In this document: positions 16,934 to 25,228 of the stretch, piece by piece
How the letters are laid out: every line of letters begins with the position of its first letter
How positions within the stretch are numbered: position 1 is the first letter of the stretch
Assembly: GCA_963797085.1 (NCBI GenBank)
Contig: CAWCOA010000003.1
Location: 1-64,000, forward strand
Source: JASJBU01 sp963797085
Lineage (GTDB): Bacteria; Pseudomonadota; Gammaproteobacteria; Chromatiales; Chromatiaceae
Direction of reading: 5' to 3'
Length of the DNA: 64,000 nucleotides
Translations under genes and position numbers: made by a program
Notes under the pieces: generated by a model
The model's input: only the letters and a program-made list of their open reading frames with translations
The model's database searches: none
What the model was told of the DNA's origin: nothing

Positions 16934-18037
16934 ATGAACGGAGTACTTGCAAACATGCACAGCTCAAAGCCCAGGCAATGGCTGCGTTTTTTTCTACTGT
17001 TCATTCTCCTTGGGGGCAGTGGTTTGACGTCTGCGGTACCCAAGAACTTTATTACCCTGGCGACTGGTGAATGGCCACCCTATACCACCCAAGAACCGCC
17101 GGCTGACACTGCTGATGCAGAAATAGCCACCGGTTACGGCATTACGGTGGAGATCATCGATACTGTGCTGAAAGAGATGAGTTACATACCCCATCTCGAG
17201 TTTATGAGCTGGGCTGAGACGCTTAAGGTAGTGGAGCAGGGAGCGGTGCGTGCAGCGTTTCCCTTCGCCAAGTCAGAGGATCGTGAAAAATTTGCCTACT
17301 ATTCTGACTCTCTGTTGAAAACTAGCAGCGTTATCTTCTATAACATCGACAAACTGAAACAACCGACGGCTTATAAAAGCTATGCAGATCTGACCCGCTG
17401 CAAGGCAGGCTGCCGCATCGGTTTTGTGCGTTCCTACGCCTATCCACAAGAGATCAAAGACAACGTCAAGCAGCCGAAGCTAATCGACAATGAGCGGCTG
17501 GCATTCAGGAAGCTGATCAGCGGAGAGATTGACATGCTGCCATCGGATCGCCGGGTAGCACAGGCGCTGCTGGATAAGTATTTTCCAACGGCCCAACATC
17601 AGATTGCTGTCTTGCCGGAGCTGCAGAGTATCGAGCGGGATGTCTATCTGATCGCCAGTCGGAAGAATCCGGAAAACGAGGCCTTTATCAAGCGCTTTAA
17701 TTCGGCCCTGGGCAAGCTGACGGACTCTGGGGCTGTTCAGCGAATTGTTGAACGGCACCGGCAGCAACAGCAACTGGTGTATGAGGTCAGATTGACCACC
17801 ACCAGTTCCTATCCACTGATCTTCGGCACGCCCAACAATGAGAAAAACTCACAGCAGGGACTGCTGATACCGCGCGGCACTCGTGCTGTGGTGGTGAGTT
17901 GGCATGAGTCGTTCAGGGAACCCGGGGAGTTGGATGTGCAGCGGCAAATGCGGGAAAAGTCGCTGGTGAAGATTATGGAGGGTCCGCTGAGGGGAGAACT
18001 GCTTTGGGTGCCCAACATTTTCATTTCGTTCGAATGA
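16934..18037 (+). CDS. Periplasmic solute-binding protein (SBP_bac_3 type) with extra C-terminal domain
   Basis: A signal sequence (hydrophobic residues about 17-33) precedes a family-3 solute-binding domain: ITLATGEWPPYTTQ, GYGITVEIIDTVLKEM, RAAFPFAKSEDREKFAYYSD and ISGEIDMLPSDRR. Such domains bind amino acids or other small ligands. About 75 residues after the domain (from roughly residue 290) form an extension ending in a beta-rich segment, GTRAVVVSWHESF and GELLWVPNIFISFE, not usual for transport partners. No permease or ATPase gene is nearby, so it may be an orphan sensor or scavenging protein. ATG at 16955 is an alternative start. Confidence 0.78.
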   Translation: MNGVLANMHSSKPRQWLRFFLLFILLGGSGLTSAVPKNFITLATGEWPPYTTQEPPADTADAEIATGYGITVEIIDTVLKEMSYIPHLEFMSWAETLKVVEQGAVRAAFPFAKSEDREKFAYYSDSLLKTSSVIFYNIDKLKQPTAYKSYADLTRCKAGCRIGFVRSYAYPQEIKDNVKQPKLIDNERLAFRKLISGEIDMLPSDRRVAQALLDKYFPTAQHQIAVLPELQSIERDVYLIASRKNPENEAFIKRFNSALGKLTDSGAVQRIVERHRQQQQLVYEVRLTTTSSYPLIFGTPNNEKNSQQGLLIPRGTRAVVVSWHESFREPGELDVQRQMREKSLVKIMEGPLRGELLWVPNIFISFE

Positions 18038-18077
18038 ATGATGTTGGTTAATGGTCTGATTGCATCAATCTCCCCGG

Positions 18078-18377
18078 TTAAAACACCCAGGCTATCAGCA
18101 GGGTAATGATGACGAAAAACAGGAAAAACCCCCCGAGCATGAATTGGATCTCGCCCAGCAGGCCGTCACCCGCAACCAGGGCAAAGAGCAAAAACATGAC
18201 AAAGGTAACGCCGAAGGACCAGGTGGCGGCGGTTTTCAGGTCAACCCCGGGCTCCAGCATGGCGCTGAATTCCTGCAGCATGGGAACACCGAAAACCAGT
18301 CCCAGGATCACCAGCAGCAGTCCGGCGCCCAAGATGACTCCCCACATCTTCAACTCACTACGCTGTTCGCTGCCCAT
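18078..18377 (-). CDS. Small membrane protein with three predicted helices
   Basis: A 99-residue protein of unrecognised family. Three hydrophobic segments are visible at about residues 13-31, 51-67 and 76-97. The ATG lies two bases after the stop of the PH-domain gene on the same strand, so the two should be translated together, possibly as partners in the inner membrane. No catalytic motif is seen. Confidence 0.7.
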   Translation of the reverse strand: MGSEQRSELKMWGVILGAGLLLVILGLVFGVPMLQEFSAMLEPGVDLKTAATWSFGVTFVMFLLFALVAGDGLLGEIQFMLGGFFLFFVIITLLIAWVF

Positions 18378-18379
18378 GA

Positions 18380-18760
18380 TCAGTCCGTCTTTGCCACGCC
18401 TTTGATGACCTCGCGTATCTTGTCAGGATTAGGCATGCCGTTGACGGTCAATTCAGGATTATCACCTGCGGTATAGATCTCCAGCTTGCCCGCGTTGAGC
18501 ATTCGCTGCAGCAGTGATTGTTCAACCCTGGTAGTGCGGATCGAACTCATGTTGATCTCCACATACTGCTTGCTCAACAGGCCATGGGTCCAGATGACTT
18601 CATCCTCTTTGATGGTCAGCTTGTCGGCCTTCATCGTCAGGTACCAATAGAGCAGGATCAGGATGCCGATGCCGACAGGAATGAGAATGATGGCGATCAC
18701 CGTACCCAATGGGTGGGTGCGGATCAGGGAGGGGTGTTCTTCATAGAGTATTTCGGACAT
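18380..18760 (-). CDS. Bacterial PH-domain (bPH2/YdbS-like) membrane protein
   Basis: A hydrophobic helix at about residues 20-42 (LGTVIAIILIPVGIGILILL) is followed by a bacterial PH domain: KADKLTIKEDEVIWTHGLLS, the conserved YVEINMSSIRTTRVEQSLLQ, and GKLEIYTAGDNPEL. Such YdbS-type domains are membrane bound and of unknown molecular role. I set the start at the methionine of MSEILYEEHPSLI; the frame is open 14 codons further. It is the first gene of a two-gene operon with the small membrane protein. Confidence 0.82.
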   Translation of the reverse strand: MSEILYEEHPSLIRTHPLGTVIAIILIPVGIGILILLYWYLTMKADKLTIKEDEVIWTHGLLSKQYVEINMSSIRTTRVEQSLLQRMLNAGKLEIYTAGDNPELTVNGMPNPDKIREVIKGVAKTD

Positions 18761-18974
18761 AATTTTTCCATTCTGATTCGTAAAGACAAGCAAGATATTC
18801 ACTGGCGGGCGCCAACGGTTACCGGTGATATTTGCGAATCACGCTATTGTACATGTTCCTGGGCATGCTCGTGAGGAGCGCGTCAAACCCTGATTATTAT
18901 CCAAACACGAAATGAATGAGTTTATTATTATTTCAGCTTGTGGACATCCCCAATCCTTCCGGTCAAACTGAGCT

Positions 18975-20708
18975 ATGTCTGACGAGAAATTTACTGCCAG
19001 CCTGTTAAACCATCTGCAAATTCTGTATGGGGAGGCGAAGGCGCCTGAACTGGTTGAACGGCTACTCAGGCTGGTCTCTGAGCATGTCGAACAGAGTCAC
19101 AGGGTGCAAACCAGAACAGACCTCTGGGATGAAAAAGACAACATCCTGATTACCTATGGCGATAGCGTGATCTATCCCGGCATGGAGCCGCTCGCATCAC
19201 TCAAACAATTCCTTGACCAGCGCCTGAACGGTGTTTTCAATCGGGTACACGTGCTGCCTTTTTATCCTTACAGTTCAGATGGAGGATTCTCAGTTTCGGA
19301 TTTTCGCTTGGTCAACCCGGATTTGGGTAGCTGGGATGATATCGAAAAACTCTCGGAAAACTTCTCGTTGATGTTCGATATGGTGCTGAATCATATGTCA
19401 CGTGAACATCTCTGGTTTGTGCAGTTCGTGAATTGTGATGAGCCGGGCAGCAACTATGTCATCAAGGTGGATACCAAGGAAAATCTCAGCATGGTGGTGC
19501 GCCCCCGCAGTACACCGCTGCTGAGCCGGGTTCGCCGTCCCTGTGGTATAGAGCACGTTTGGGCAACGTTCAGTAATGATCAGATCGACCTCAACTATGC
19601 CAATCCGGAGCTGTTGCTGGAGATGATCGATCTGCTGTTTGCTTACGTGAGGTATGGCGCAACAGCCATTCGTCTGGATGCGGTGGCCTTTCTCTGGAAG
19701 GAGATAGGCACACCTTGTATCCATCTGCCGCAGACCCATGAAGTGGTTAAGCTATTCCGCACCCTGCTGCAGAAAGCTGCGCCGGATGTTATTTTGTTGA
19801 CTGAAACGAATGTGCCGCATGCGGAAAATATCAGTTACTTCGGTGCAGGTGACGAGGCCCACATGGTCTATCAGTTTGTCCTGCCCCCGTTATTGCTGCA
19901 TGCCATCCACACCGAATCCTCTGAATACCTGACTGTTTGGGCGAGAGGTCTAGAGGATGAGGTGCTGCCTGCTGGTTGTACCTATCTCAATTTTACCGCT
20001 TCACACGACGGAGTAGGGCTCAGACCCCTTGAAGGCATTGTGCCTGATGAAGAGGTCGATCTGTTGATTGATGAGATGCACCAGCGAGGCGCCTTTGTCT
20101 CCACACGCTCTACTTCAGACGGGTTAGATAGACCGTACGAGCTGAATATCAGTTATTTTGATGCCTTTCGCATGCCAGGAGATGAGGTTGATCCCTGGCA
20201 TTTCGCCAGGTTTTTGCTTTCGCAGGTATTGCCCCTTTCGCTGCGCGGGATTCCTGCAGTTTACATCAATGCTATATCTGCGGCCCCAAACGATATAGTG
20301 GGCGTGGAGCGAACCAGCATTACGCGGAACATTAACCGCAGAAAATGGGACGGAGCTGAGCTGGAAAGGCTAATCGATTCCCCCATGTCGGAAACCGGGC
20401 AGATATTTCCCGAATATGTGAGGTTGCTGAAGGTCAGGAAGGGCATCAAGGCATTTCATCCAGACGGGCCGCAAAGCGTACTGTCTCTCCCTGATGGGTT
20501 GTTTGGTGTGGAGCGGAGCAGCGTGGATGGAAAACAGCAGGTGGTTGCCCTGCACAATCTTACCAGTAGGCTGCAGACTCTGGCCTTGAATGAAGTGTGC
20601 GGCTTGGAACGGAATTTTGTCGATCTTGCCCATCCTGAACCGCCGGATGTGGAGCAGGGGGTGCTGAACCTGCGTCCTTTTCAAGTGATTTGGTTGCATG
20701 TTCAGTGA
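18975..20708 (+). CDS. Glucosylglycerate phosphorylase (GH13_18, sucrose phosphorylase-like)
   Basis: A 577-residue GH13 enzyme with the four conserved regions: FDMVLNH (about 134-140), AIRLDAVAF with the nucleophile D235, LLTETN with the acid/base E277, and NFTASHDG. The subfamily includes sucrose phosphorylase and the YcjM-type glucosylglycerate phosphorylases, which split 2-O-glucosylglycerate with phosphate into glucose 1-phosphate and glycerate. The latter is preferred because the convergent neighbours make glucosylglycerate. Direct proof of substrate from residues alone is not possible; sucrose phosphorylase is the alternative. No regulator gene is adjacent. Confidence 0.83.
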   Translation: MSDEKFTASLLNHLQILYGEAKAPELVERLLRLVSEHVEQSHRVQTRTDLWDEKDNILITYGDSVIYPGMEPLASLKQFLDQRLNGVFNRVHVLPFYPYSSDGGFSVSDFRLVNPDLGSWDDIEKLSENFSLMFDMVLNHMSREHLWFVQFVNCDEPGSNYVIKVDTKENLSMVVRPRSTPLLSRVRRPCGIEHVWATFSNDQIDLNYANPELLLEMIDLLFAYVRYGATAIRLDAVAFLWKEIGTPCIHLPQTHEVVKLFRTLLQKAAPDVILLTETNVPHAENISYFGAGDEAHMVYQFVLPPLLLHAIHTESSEYLTVWARGLEDEVLPAGCTYLNFTASHDGVGLRPLEGIVPDEEVDLLIDEMHQRGAFVSTRSTSDGLDRPYELNISYFDAFRMPGDEVDPWHFARFLLSQVLPLSLRGIPAVYINAISAAPNDIVGVERTSITRNINRRKWDGAELERLIDSPMSETGQIFPEYVRLLKVRKGIKAFHPDGPQSVLSLPDGLFGVERSSVDGKQQVVALHNLTSRLQTLALNEVCGLERNFVDLAHPEPPDVEQGVLNLRPFQVIWLHVQ

Positions 20709-20761
20709 TATCAATGCGCGAAGATCAAACATATCGCAGGACATTTATTATCGGCTGATAT

Positions 20762-21973
20762 TCAGCGGTTATCTTCCTCCACCGCAGTATAGAGCCGCTG
20801 GGTGATATCTGGCACCGCGGAAAGCACGCGCTTCCAGTTGTTGATGAACGGGGCTTCCAGCGGGTCGGCGGCGAAGCTCAGACCGGCCTCCACGATACTG
20901 TGCTGGAACACCTCAATGGCCTCCTCTTCGCCATGCCGGTTGAAATTGAGACCGTTAATTTTTGCGTCGTGACAGTACATCTCCACGAAATCCAGGGCGA
21001 TACGCAGGTAGGATGCCTTGAGGCTGCGAAAAAAGGCCTTGTTCATCTGGATGCCTTCAGTGGCCATCTTGCGATAGATGGATTTTGCGATGTCGGTGCT
21101 CATTTTGGCCAGACCACTGGCCCGGTCTTCCGCGGAAAGCTCCTGGTGTTTATGATCGTAATGGTCAGCAATATCGACTTGGCAGATCTGGTGGCGGGAG
21201 ATATTTCTGTAGACCTCGGACAGCAGTCCGACTTCCAGACCCCAGTCACTTGGAATGCGAACCTGTGAGGCCAGTTCGCGGCTCATGGCGAATTCACCGG
21301 AGAGCGGGTAACGAAAACTGTCCATGTATTCCAGGTAGTCGATGGGACCCGCGAGTTTTTTCAGGGCGCGTAGCAACGGCGTGACAAACAGCCTTGTGAC
21401 ACGGCCCCCCAATATTTGTTCGTTGACTCGGGCGTAATACCCCTTAGCATATTCAAAGCCGAAATTGGGGTGCGCCAGTGGGTAGAGCAGGCGAGCGGGA
21501 AGATCGCGTGTATAGGTCAGAATATCGCAATCATGCAGGCCAATGACCTTCAGGTCTTCCAGTCCCAGGGCATAGCCGAGGCAGAACCAGACATTCCGTC
21601 CCTTGCCGTGTTCTGGGGGGGAAAGGCCAAGACCATGGAGTTCCTGATCGAGGGTCTGTAAGCGTGGTCCATCATGCCAGAGCAGATGAACCCGCTGCGG
21701 CAGGATGGAGAAAAACTCTCTGGCATGCCGAAATTGCGTCTCGTCTGCGCGGTCAAGACCCACAATGATATGCGAGAGATAATCGGCATGCTTGAGATCA
21801 TTGAGAATATTCGTTAGCGCCGGTCCCTCGAGTTCAGAAAACAGGCTCGGTAGAATCAAACCCATCGGGCGCCTAAGTGAAAACTGCCTCAGCTCATCTT
21901 CAAGGATTTCGAGAGGGTGGTCTGTTAGTCTGTGAAGCGTGGTTATAGAACCACCTTGAAAAAAGTCTGCCAT
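20762..21973 (-). CDS. gpgS: Glucosyl-3-phosphoglycerate synthase (GT81)
   Basis: This 403-residue GT-A glycosyltransferase transfers glucose from an NDP-sugar to 3-phosphoglycerate, the first step to the compatible solute glucosylglycerate. Supporting motifs are the early IIVGLDRADETQF block, the metal-binding DCD at residues 148-150 in VIGLHDCDIL, EYMDSFRYPLSGEFAMS, and GLEVGLLSEVYRN. Its ATG directly abuts the stop of the phosphatase gene, so the two are translationally coupled. The downstream end faces the phosphorylase gene 53 bases away. Mannosyl transfer is possible but GT81 architecture favours glucosyl. Confidence 0.88.
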   Translation of the reverse strand: MADFFQGGSITTLHRLTDHPLEILEDELRQFSLRRPMGLILPSLFSELEGPALTNILNDLKHADYLSHIIVGLDRADETQFRHAREFFSILPQRVHLLWHDGPRLQTLDQELHGLGLSPPEHGKGRNVWFCLGYALGLEDLKVIGLHDCDILTYTRDLPARLLYPLAHPNFGFEYAKGYYARVNEQILGGRVTRLFVTPLLRALKKLAGPIDYLEYMDSFRYPLSGEFAMSRELASQVRIPSDWGLEVGLLSEVYRNISRHQICQVDIADHYDHKHQELSAEDRASGLAKMSTDIAKSIYRKMATEGIQMNKAFFRSLKASYLRIALDFVEMYCHDAKINGLNFNRHGEEEAIEVFQHSIVEAGLSFAADPLEAPFINNWKRVLSAVPDITQRLYTAVEEDNR

Positions 21974-22756
21974 TCACTGTCTCCCGTGCTCATCGAGCAG
22001 CTTATTGAGCGCCTGATTCCAACCGGCAGGACCTGCCAACTCAGTTTTTATTGTATCGTCTCTTGGCAACAAATCGAGATGAGTGCCGTCTTTCTTTCTT
22101 ATGATAACCGGAATGTCTACGTTGAGCAGCATTTCGATATCGTTGCCACTGTCACCCAGGGCCAAGCTGACAATATCGTCCCAACCTGTTGCGCGATACC
22201 AGTCGATAATGCCATGAACCGCCTGACCTTTATCCATGCTTCCCAGCAGATGCAGGAAACGTCCACCTTGTAGCATGCGCAGCCCATTGGCTTCCATATG
22301 AGCTTTGAATTCACTCAATGCTTGATCAGAACCCCGCCAAAGAATCGGTTCAGATGCCAGACGCTGCATGGCGAGGCGGGCGGATTTTCGTGACAATCCC
22401 GTTTCCTGGACAACCTCATCGACACTCATATCACCAAAGCCGGTAAAAGCAAATTCAGGTATCTTATGCATTTCCGACAATTGCTTGCGGATAGCCGGGT
22501 AACCCGGCGGTGTTATTCTGGGTTGCTCTCCCGGAAAGCGGATAACCGTCCCATTCTCGGCGACAACCGGACCCTCCAGTCCCAATCGAACGACCAACTC
22601 TTCCAGCTCCGCCAAGGTCTTGCTGGAAACAGGTATAATGGGTATCTGATTGCGTTTTAACCGCTCTATGGCGGGAATTGCCGGTACAAAGTCGTAGCTG
22701 TCATGATCCAACAGCGTGCCGTCAAGATCGGTAAATATAAGCCAGTGGGGGTACAT
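21974..22756 (-). CDS. Glucosyl/mannosyl-3-phosphoglycerate phosphatase (HAD-IIB)
   Basis: A HAD-IIB phosphatase of the mannosyl-3-phosphoglycerate phosphatase (MpgP) family. The nucleophile motif FTDLDGTLLD is near the N-terminus, IIPVSSKT is motif II, and LALGDSGNDIEML is the C-terminal metal site. It would dephosphorylate the product of the adjoining synthase to give glucosylglycerate. I use the ATG of MYPHWLIF as start, with GAG about 8 nt before it; an upstream ATG would add six residues. It is the first gene of the pair and lies next to a gap of 170 bases with no clear gene. Confidence 0.87.
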   Translation of the reverse strand: MYPHWLIFTDLDGTLLDHDSYDFVPAIPAIERLKRNQIPIIPVSSKTLAELEELVVRLGLEGPVVAENGTVIRFPGEQPRITPPGYPAIRKQLSEMHKIPEFAFTGFGDMSVDEVVQETGLSRKSARLAMQRLASEPILWRGSDQALSEFKAHMEANGLRMLQGGRFLHLLGSMDKGQAVHGIIDWYRATGWDDIVSLALGDSGNDIEMLLNVDIPVIIRKKDGTHLDLLPRDDTIKTELAGPAGWNQALNKLLDEHGRQ

Positions 22757-22929
22757 GGTTGCTATCTCAATCATAATGGGAGATCAGTTCGTCAGACTGG
22801 TGATGAATCTGGAGTGTCTCCAGTGTTATATCGTAAAACGCCTAGTGCGGGTTCTTCAGCATGACCGTGACTATTTCATTGATCAGTTTCTATTATTAAA
22901 GGTTGTGCAGAGCATGATGATTGCCAAAT

Positions 22930-23442
22930 ATGAAGAACGATAACAGCTTGTCAGTTTCAGTGGCCACTCTTCCAGATCAGATTGCAAGGCGTCTGCTTTG
23001 GCTGTTGGCAGCGGCTGCAGTTTTACTGCTGATCGGGCTTAGTACTCCAATTCTCACTATTTCACAATTCATCTTCATTAGTAACTCCTTTTCAGTGCTG
23101 TCTGGCATCTATGAACTACTCAAACATGGTCAGATTATCCTATTCTTGGTGGTATCCTTGTTCAGTCTGATTATGCCTGTGTTGAAGATTTGGCTGTTGT
23201 TCAGGATTGTCAACAACAGGCAGGTACATTCCGCGACGATTCAAAGATACCTGACGCTGATGCATGACTATGGCCGTTGGTCCATGTTGGATGTGCTGGT
23301 TGTGGCGATGATGATTGTCATGGTTAAGCTGGGTACGATTGCTACGATTCAGGTGCATTATGGTCTGTATGTCTTTGGAGCGGCGGTTCTACTCATCATG
23401 TATCTGACACATCGAGTTGTGAATTTGACTGCCCATGATTGA
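22930..23442 (+). CDS. PqiA-like (paraquat-inducible protein A domain) membrane protein
   Basis: About 170 residues with four predicted membrane helices (about 22-45, 60-80, 85-100 and 130-160). The spacing and the SFSVLSGIYELLKHGQIILFL and VLVVAMMIVMVKLGT segments match a single PqiA domain. PqiA proteins are inner-membrane partners of MCE-type lipid transport systems. The cysteine-rich N-terminus of full PqiA is absent. ATG at 22930 is chosen over earlier codons. No pqiB or pqiC gene is adjacent. Confidence 0.72.
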   Translation: MKNDNSLSVSVATLPDQIARRLLWLLAAAAVLLLIGLSTPILTISQFIFISNSFSVLSGIYELLKHGQIILFLVVSLFSLIMPVLKIWLLFRIVNNRQVHSATIQRYLTLMHDYGRWSMLDVLVVAMMIVMVKLGTIATIQVHYGLYVFGAAVLLIMYLTHRVVNLTAHD

Positions 23443-23628
23443 ATCTGGTGATTGTCGTTCCTTGATGTCTTAGAGAATGCTTAAGGTGGCTGGCCTGGCT
23501 GCCGAACTCATCAAGCAAGATTCGAAAAACCATAAGGATTATAGTTCCACTGAGATTTCTCAGTACAACTGAATCCGCCAGCTTCACTGGTAATCATCAA
23601 TAATTAGAACTAGCAAGGGAGATCTGTT

Positions 23629-24021
23629 GTGGGAGATTTTCGCATTAACTGTAGCGGACTAGTGGCAGCCAGTGTCTTCATCTATCTTTTGTTTGGCCAG
23701 CCTGTGGTTGCTTCACAGGGTGAGTATATCGAGGCGATCAAAGCCGATGTTGCTGAGTATTCAAGCGGAGTATTCAATGCTCCTGAAGGAAATGCCTGGA
23801 TAGATGCTACTCAACTGACACTCGGAGCTGCCGGGAAAAAGACAGAAAGTCTTGAATCATTTTCCGATTTCCTTAAAACCGAATCGCCCGGTTCACATAT
23901 CTTCTACAAGAAGCTTCCGCCCGAATTCAAACAAAAAATCTTCGAAGAATATCTTACAACCGGTGATCTTGAGAGAACCAAAAAAGATATCCTCAAATAT
24001 ACGAGCTCCGGCAATAAATAA
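23629..24021 (+). CDS. Secreted protein of unknown function, paired with a lipoprotein-sorting protein
   Basis: I do not recognise a family. The GTG start (AGGGAG is 7-12 bases upstream) opens a 130-residue protein with a signal sequence ending near PVVASQG. The mature part, about 100 residues, is soluble and lysine-rich toward the C-terminus, with a PEFKQKIFEEYLTTGDLERT segment. It ends 37 bases before the next gene, an outer-membrane lipoprotein-sorting homologue, so the pair is probably an operon. Confidence 0.65.
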   Translation: MGDFRINCSGLVAASVFIYLLFGQPVVASQGEYIEAIKADVAEYSSGVFNAPEGNAWIDATQLTLGAAGKKTESLESFSDFLKTESPGSHIFYKKLPPEFKQKIFEEYLTTGDLERTKKDILKYTSSGNK

Positions 24022-24058
24022 TAGTGCCTTTTTTCAAGACTAATGGAGATTTGATCTC

Positions 24059-25030
24059 ATGAGAATCCTCCGCGCCGCAAGGTTTTTTCAAATAACGACT
24101 ACTTTTGCCTGTGCCTTGTGGGCAGTCAATTGCCATGCTGGTGTGAGTAAGGATCTACCCTTGCCTGCAGGTGTTCCTGATGCGGATGAGATCGCCAGGC
24201 AGGTGTATTTTGCAAACCATTTTTTTTCATTTGATAACTATTCCATAGAGCGCCGCGGTAGACGCTTGACCGTTCTCATCAATCGCGACAGCAAGGGCGA
24301 TAAAACCACGACTGCTCTTGAACGACATCTCAATAACAAATATACAGATGAAGATGCGGTACGCTCCCGTGACCTGGCTATCTTTCATTCTGGAAAACTT
24401 CGAGGTACAGGGATGCTGGTAACCGATTATAACGCTGAGGATAAGAATCAGAGTTACATGGTCTGGTTGCCCGCAGTGCGTAAGATACGCCGCTTTGCAG
24501 AACCCAAACATGATGATGCTTGGGGTGGCAGTCTTTTTACCTTTGGCGATGTTACGTTGCGTAAACCTGGCCATGAAAGCCATGAATTGCTCGGTAAGAA
24601 GAAAATGAGAACCTGCCTTGGAGCCATTGAGGAATTGGAAGACAAAAATTATCGCTATGCAGGAAAATTACCGAAAAGAAGCTGTCGACATCTCAATAAA
24701 GAGGTCTATGGTTTGAAAAGTTCCAGTAAATATAAAAACTGGTGGTATGACTATCGTATCAGTTATGTCGATACCAGCAATTTTGCTGACTATCGGACCC
24801 TCTACTACAAGGACGGAGAACTGATCAAGGTGATCGATCGCGACTGGGGGCGGGTCAATACGGATCTGGAGGGTGATCCGCGGGCCCTTTTCTGGAAATA
24901 TTGGTATGGGTTGGATACCCGCACCGGCAAGGAGAGTTGGGCGGTGATTCCGCAAAAAGTCGTAGAATTCAACAGCCAGAAAAAGAATTCGTTCTGGACG
25001 GAACGAACGCTGCGCAAGATCAAACGCTAA
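24059..25030 (+). CDS. Outer membrane lipoprotein-sorting protein (LolA-like, PF17131 type)
   Basis: A 323-residue protein with a signal peptide to about residue 27. The mature part shows features of the LolA-like family often linked to RND or hopanoid-type transport: MLVTDYNAEDKNQSYMVWLP, RKIRRFAEPKHDDAWGGSLF, and a late WVIPQKV-like segment (SWAVIPQKVVEFN). These proteins are thought to handle lipids or lipoproteins in the periplasm. Family assignment is by overall pattern. No RND transporter gene is adjacent; a small secreted protein precedes it. Confidence 0.75.
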   Translation: MRILRAARFFQITTTFACALWAVNCHAGVSKDLPLPAGVPDADEIARQVYFANHFFSFDNYSIERRGRRLTVLINRDSKGDKTTTALERHLNNKYTDEDAVRSRDLAIFHSGKLRGTGMLVTDYNAEDKNQSYMVWLPAVRKIRRFAEPKHDDAWGGSLFTFGDVTLRKPGHESHELLGKKKMRTCLGAIEELEDKNYRYAGKLPKRSCRHLNKEVYGLKSSSKYKNWWYDYRISYVDTSNFADYRTLYYKDGELIKVIDRDWGRVNTDLEGDPRALFWKYWYGLDTRTGKESWAVIPQKVVEFNSQKKNSFWTERTLRKIKR

Positions 25031-25228
25031 TTATACAGAACCCGCGTTTTCCCAGATTCACTGCCCAAACAATTTACCGCTTCATTGGCATGCCCTCATT
25101 TTGAAGTTGCCTATTCAGGCAATCATCTGATTTTTAGGCTTTTATCAATCACGTTATTGACCAGGATCTTAGAGCTTGGCTGACTAACCTGATAGAATAT
25201 CCTTTTTTTTAGAACAGAACACATATCC

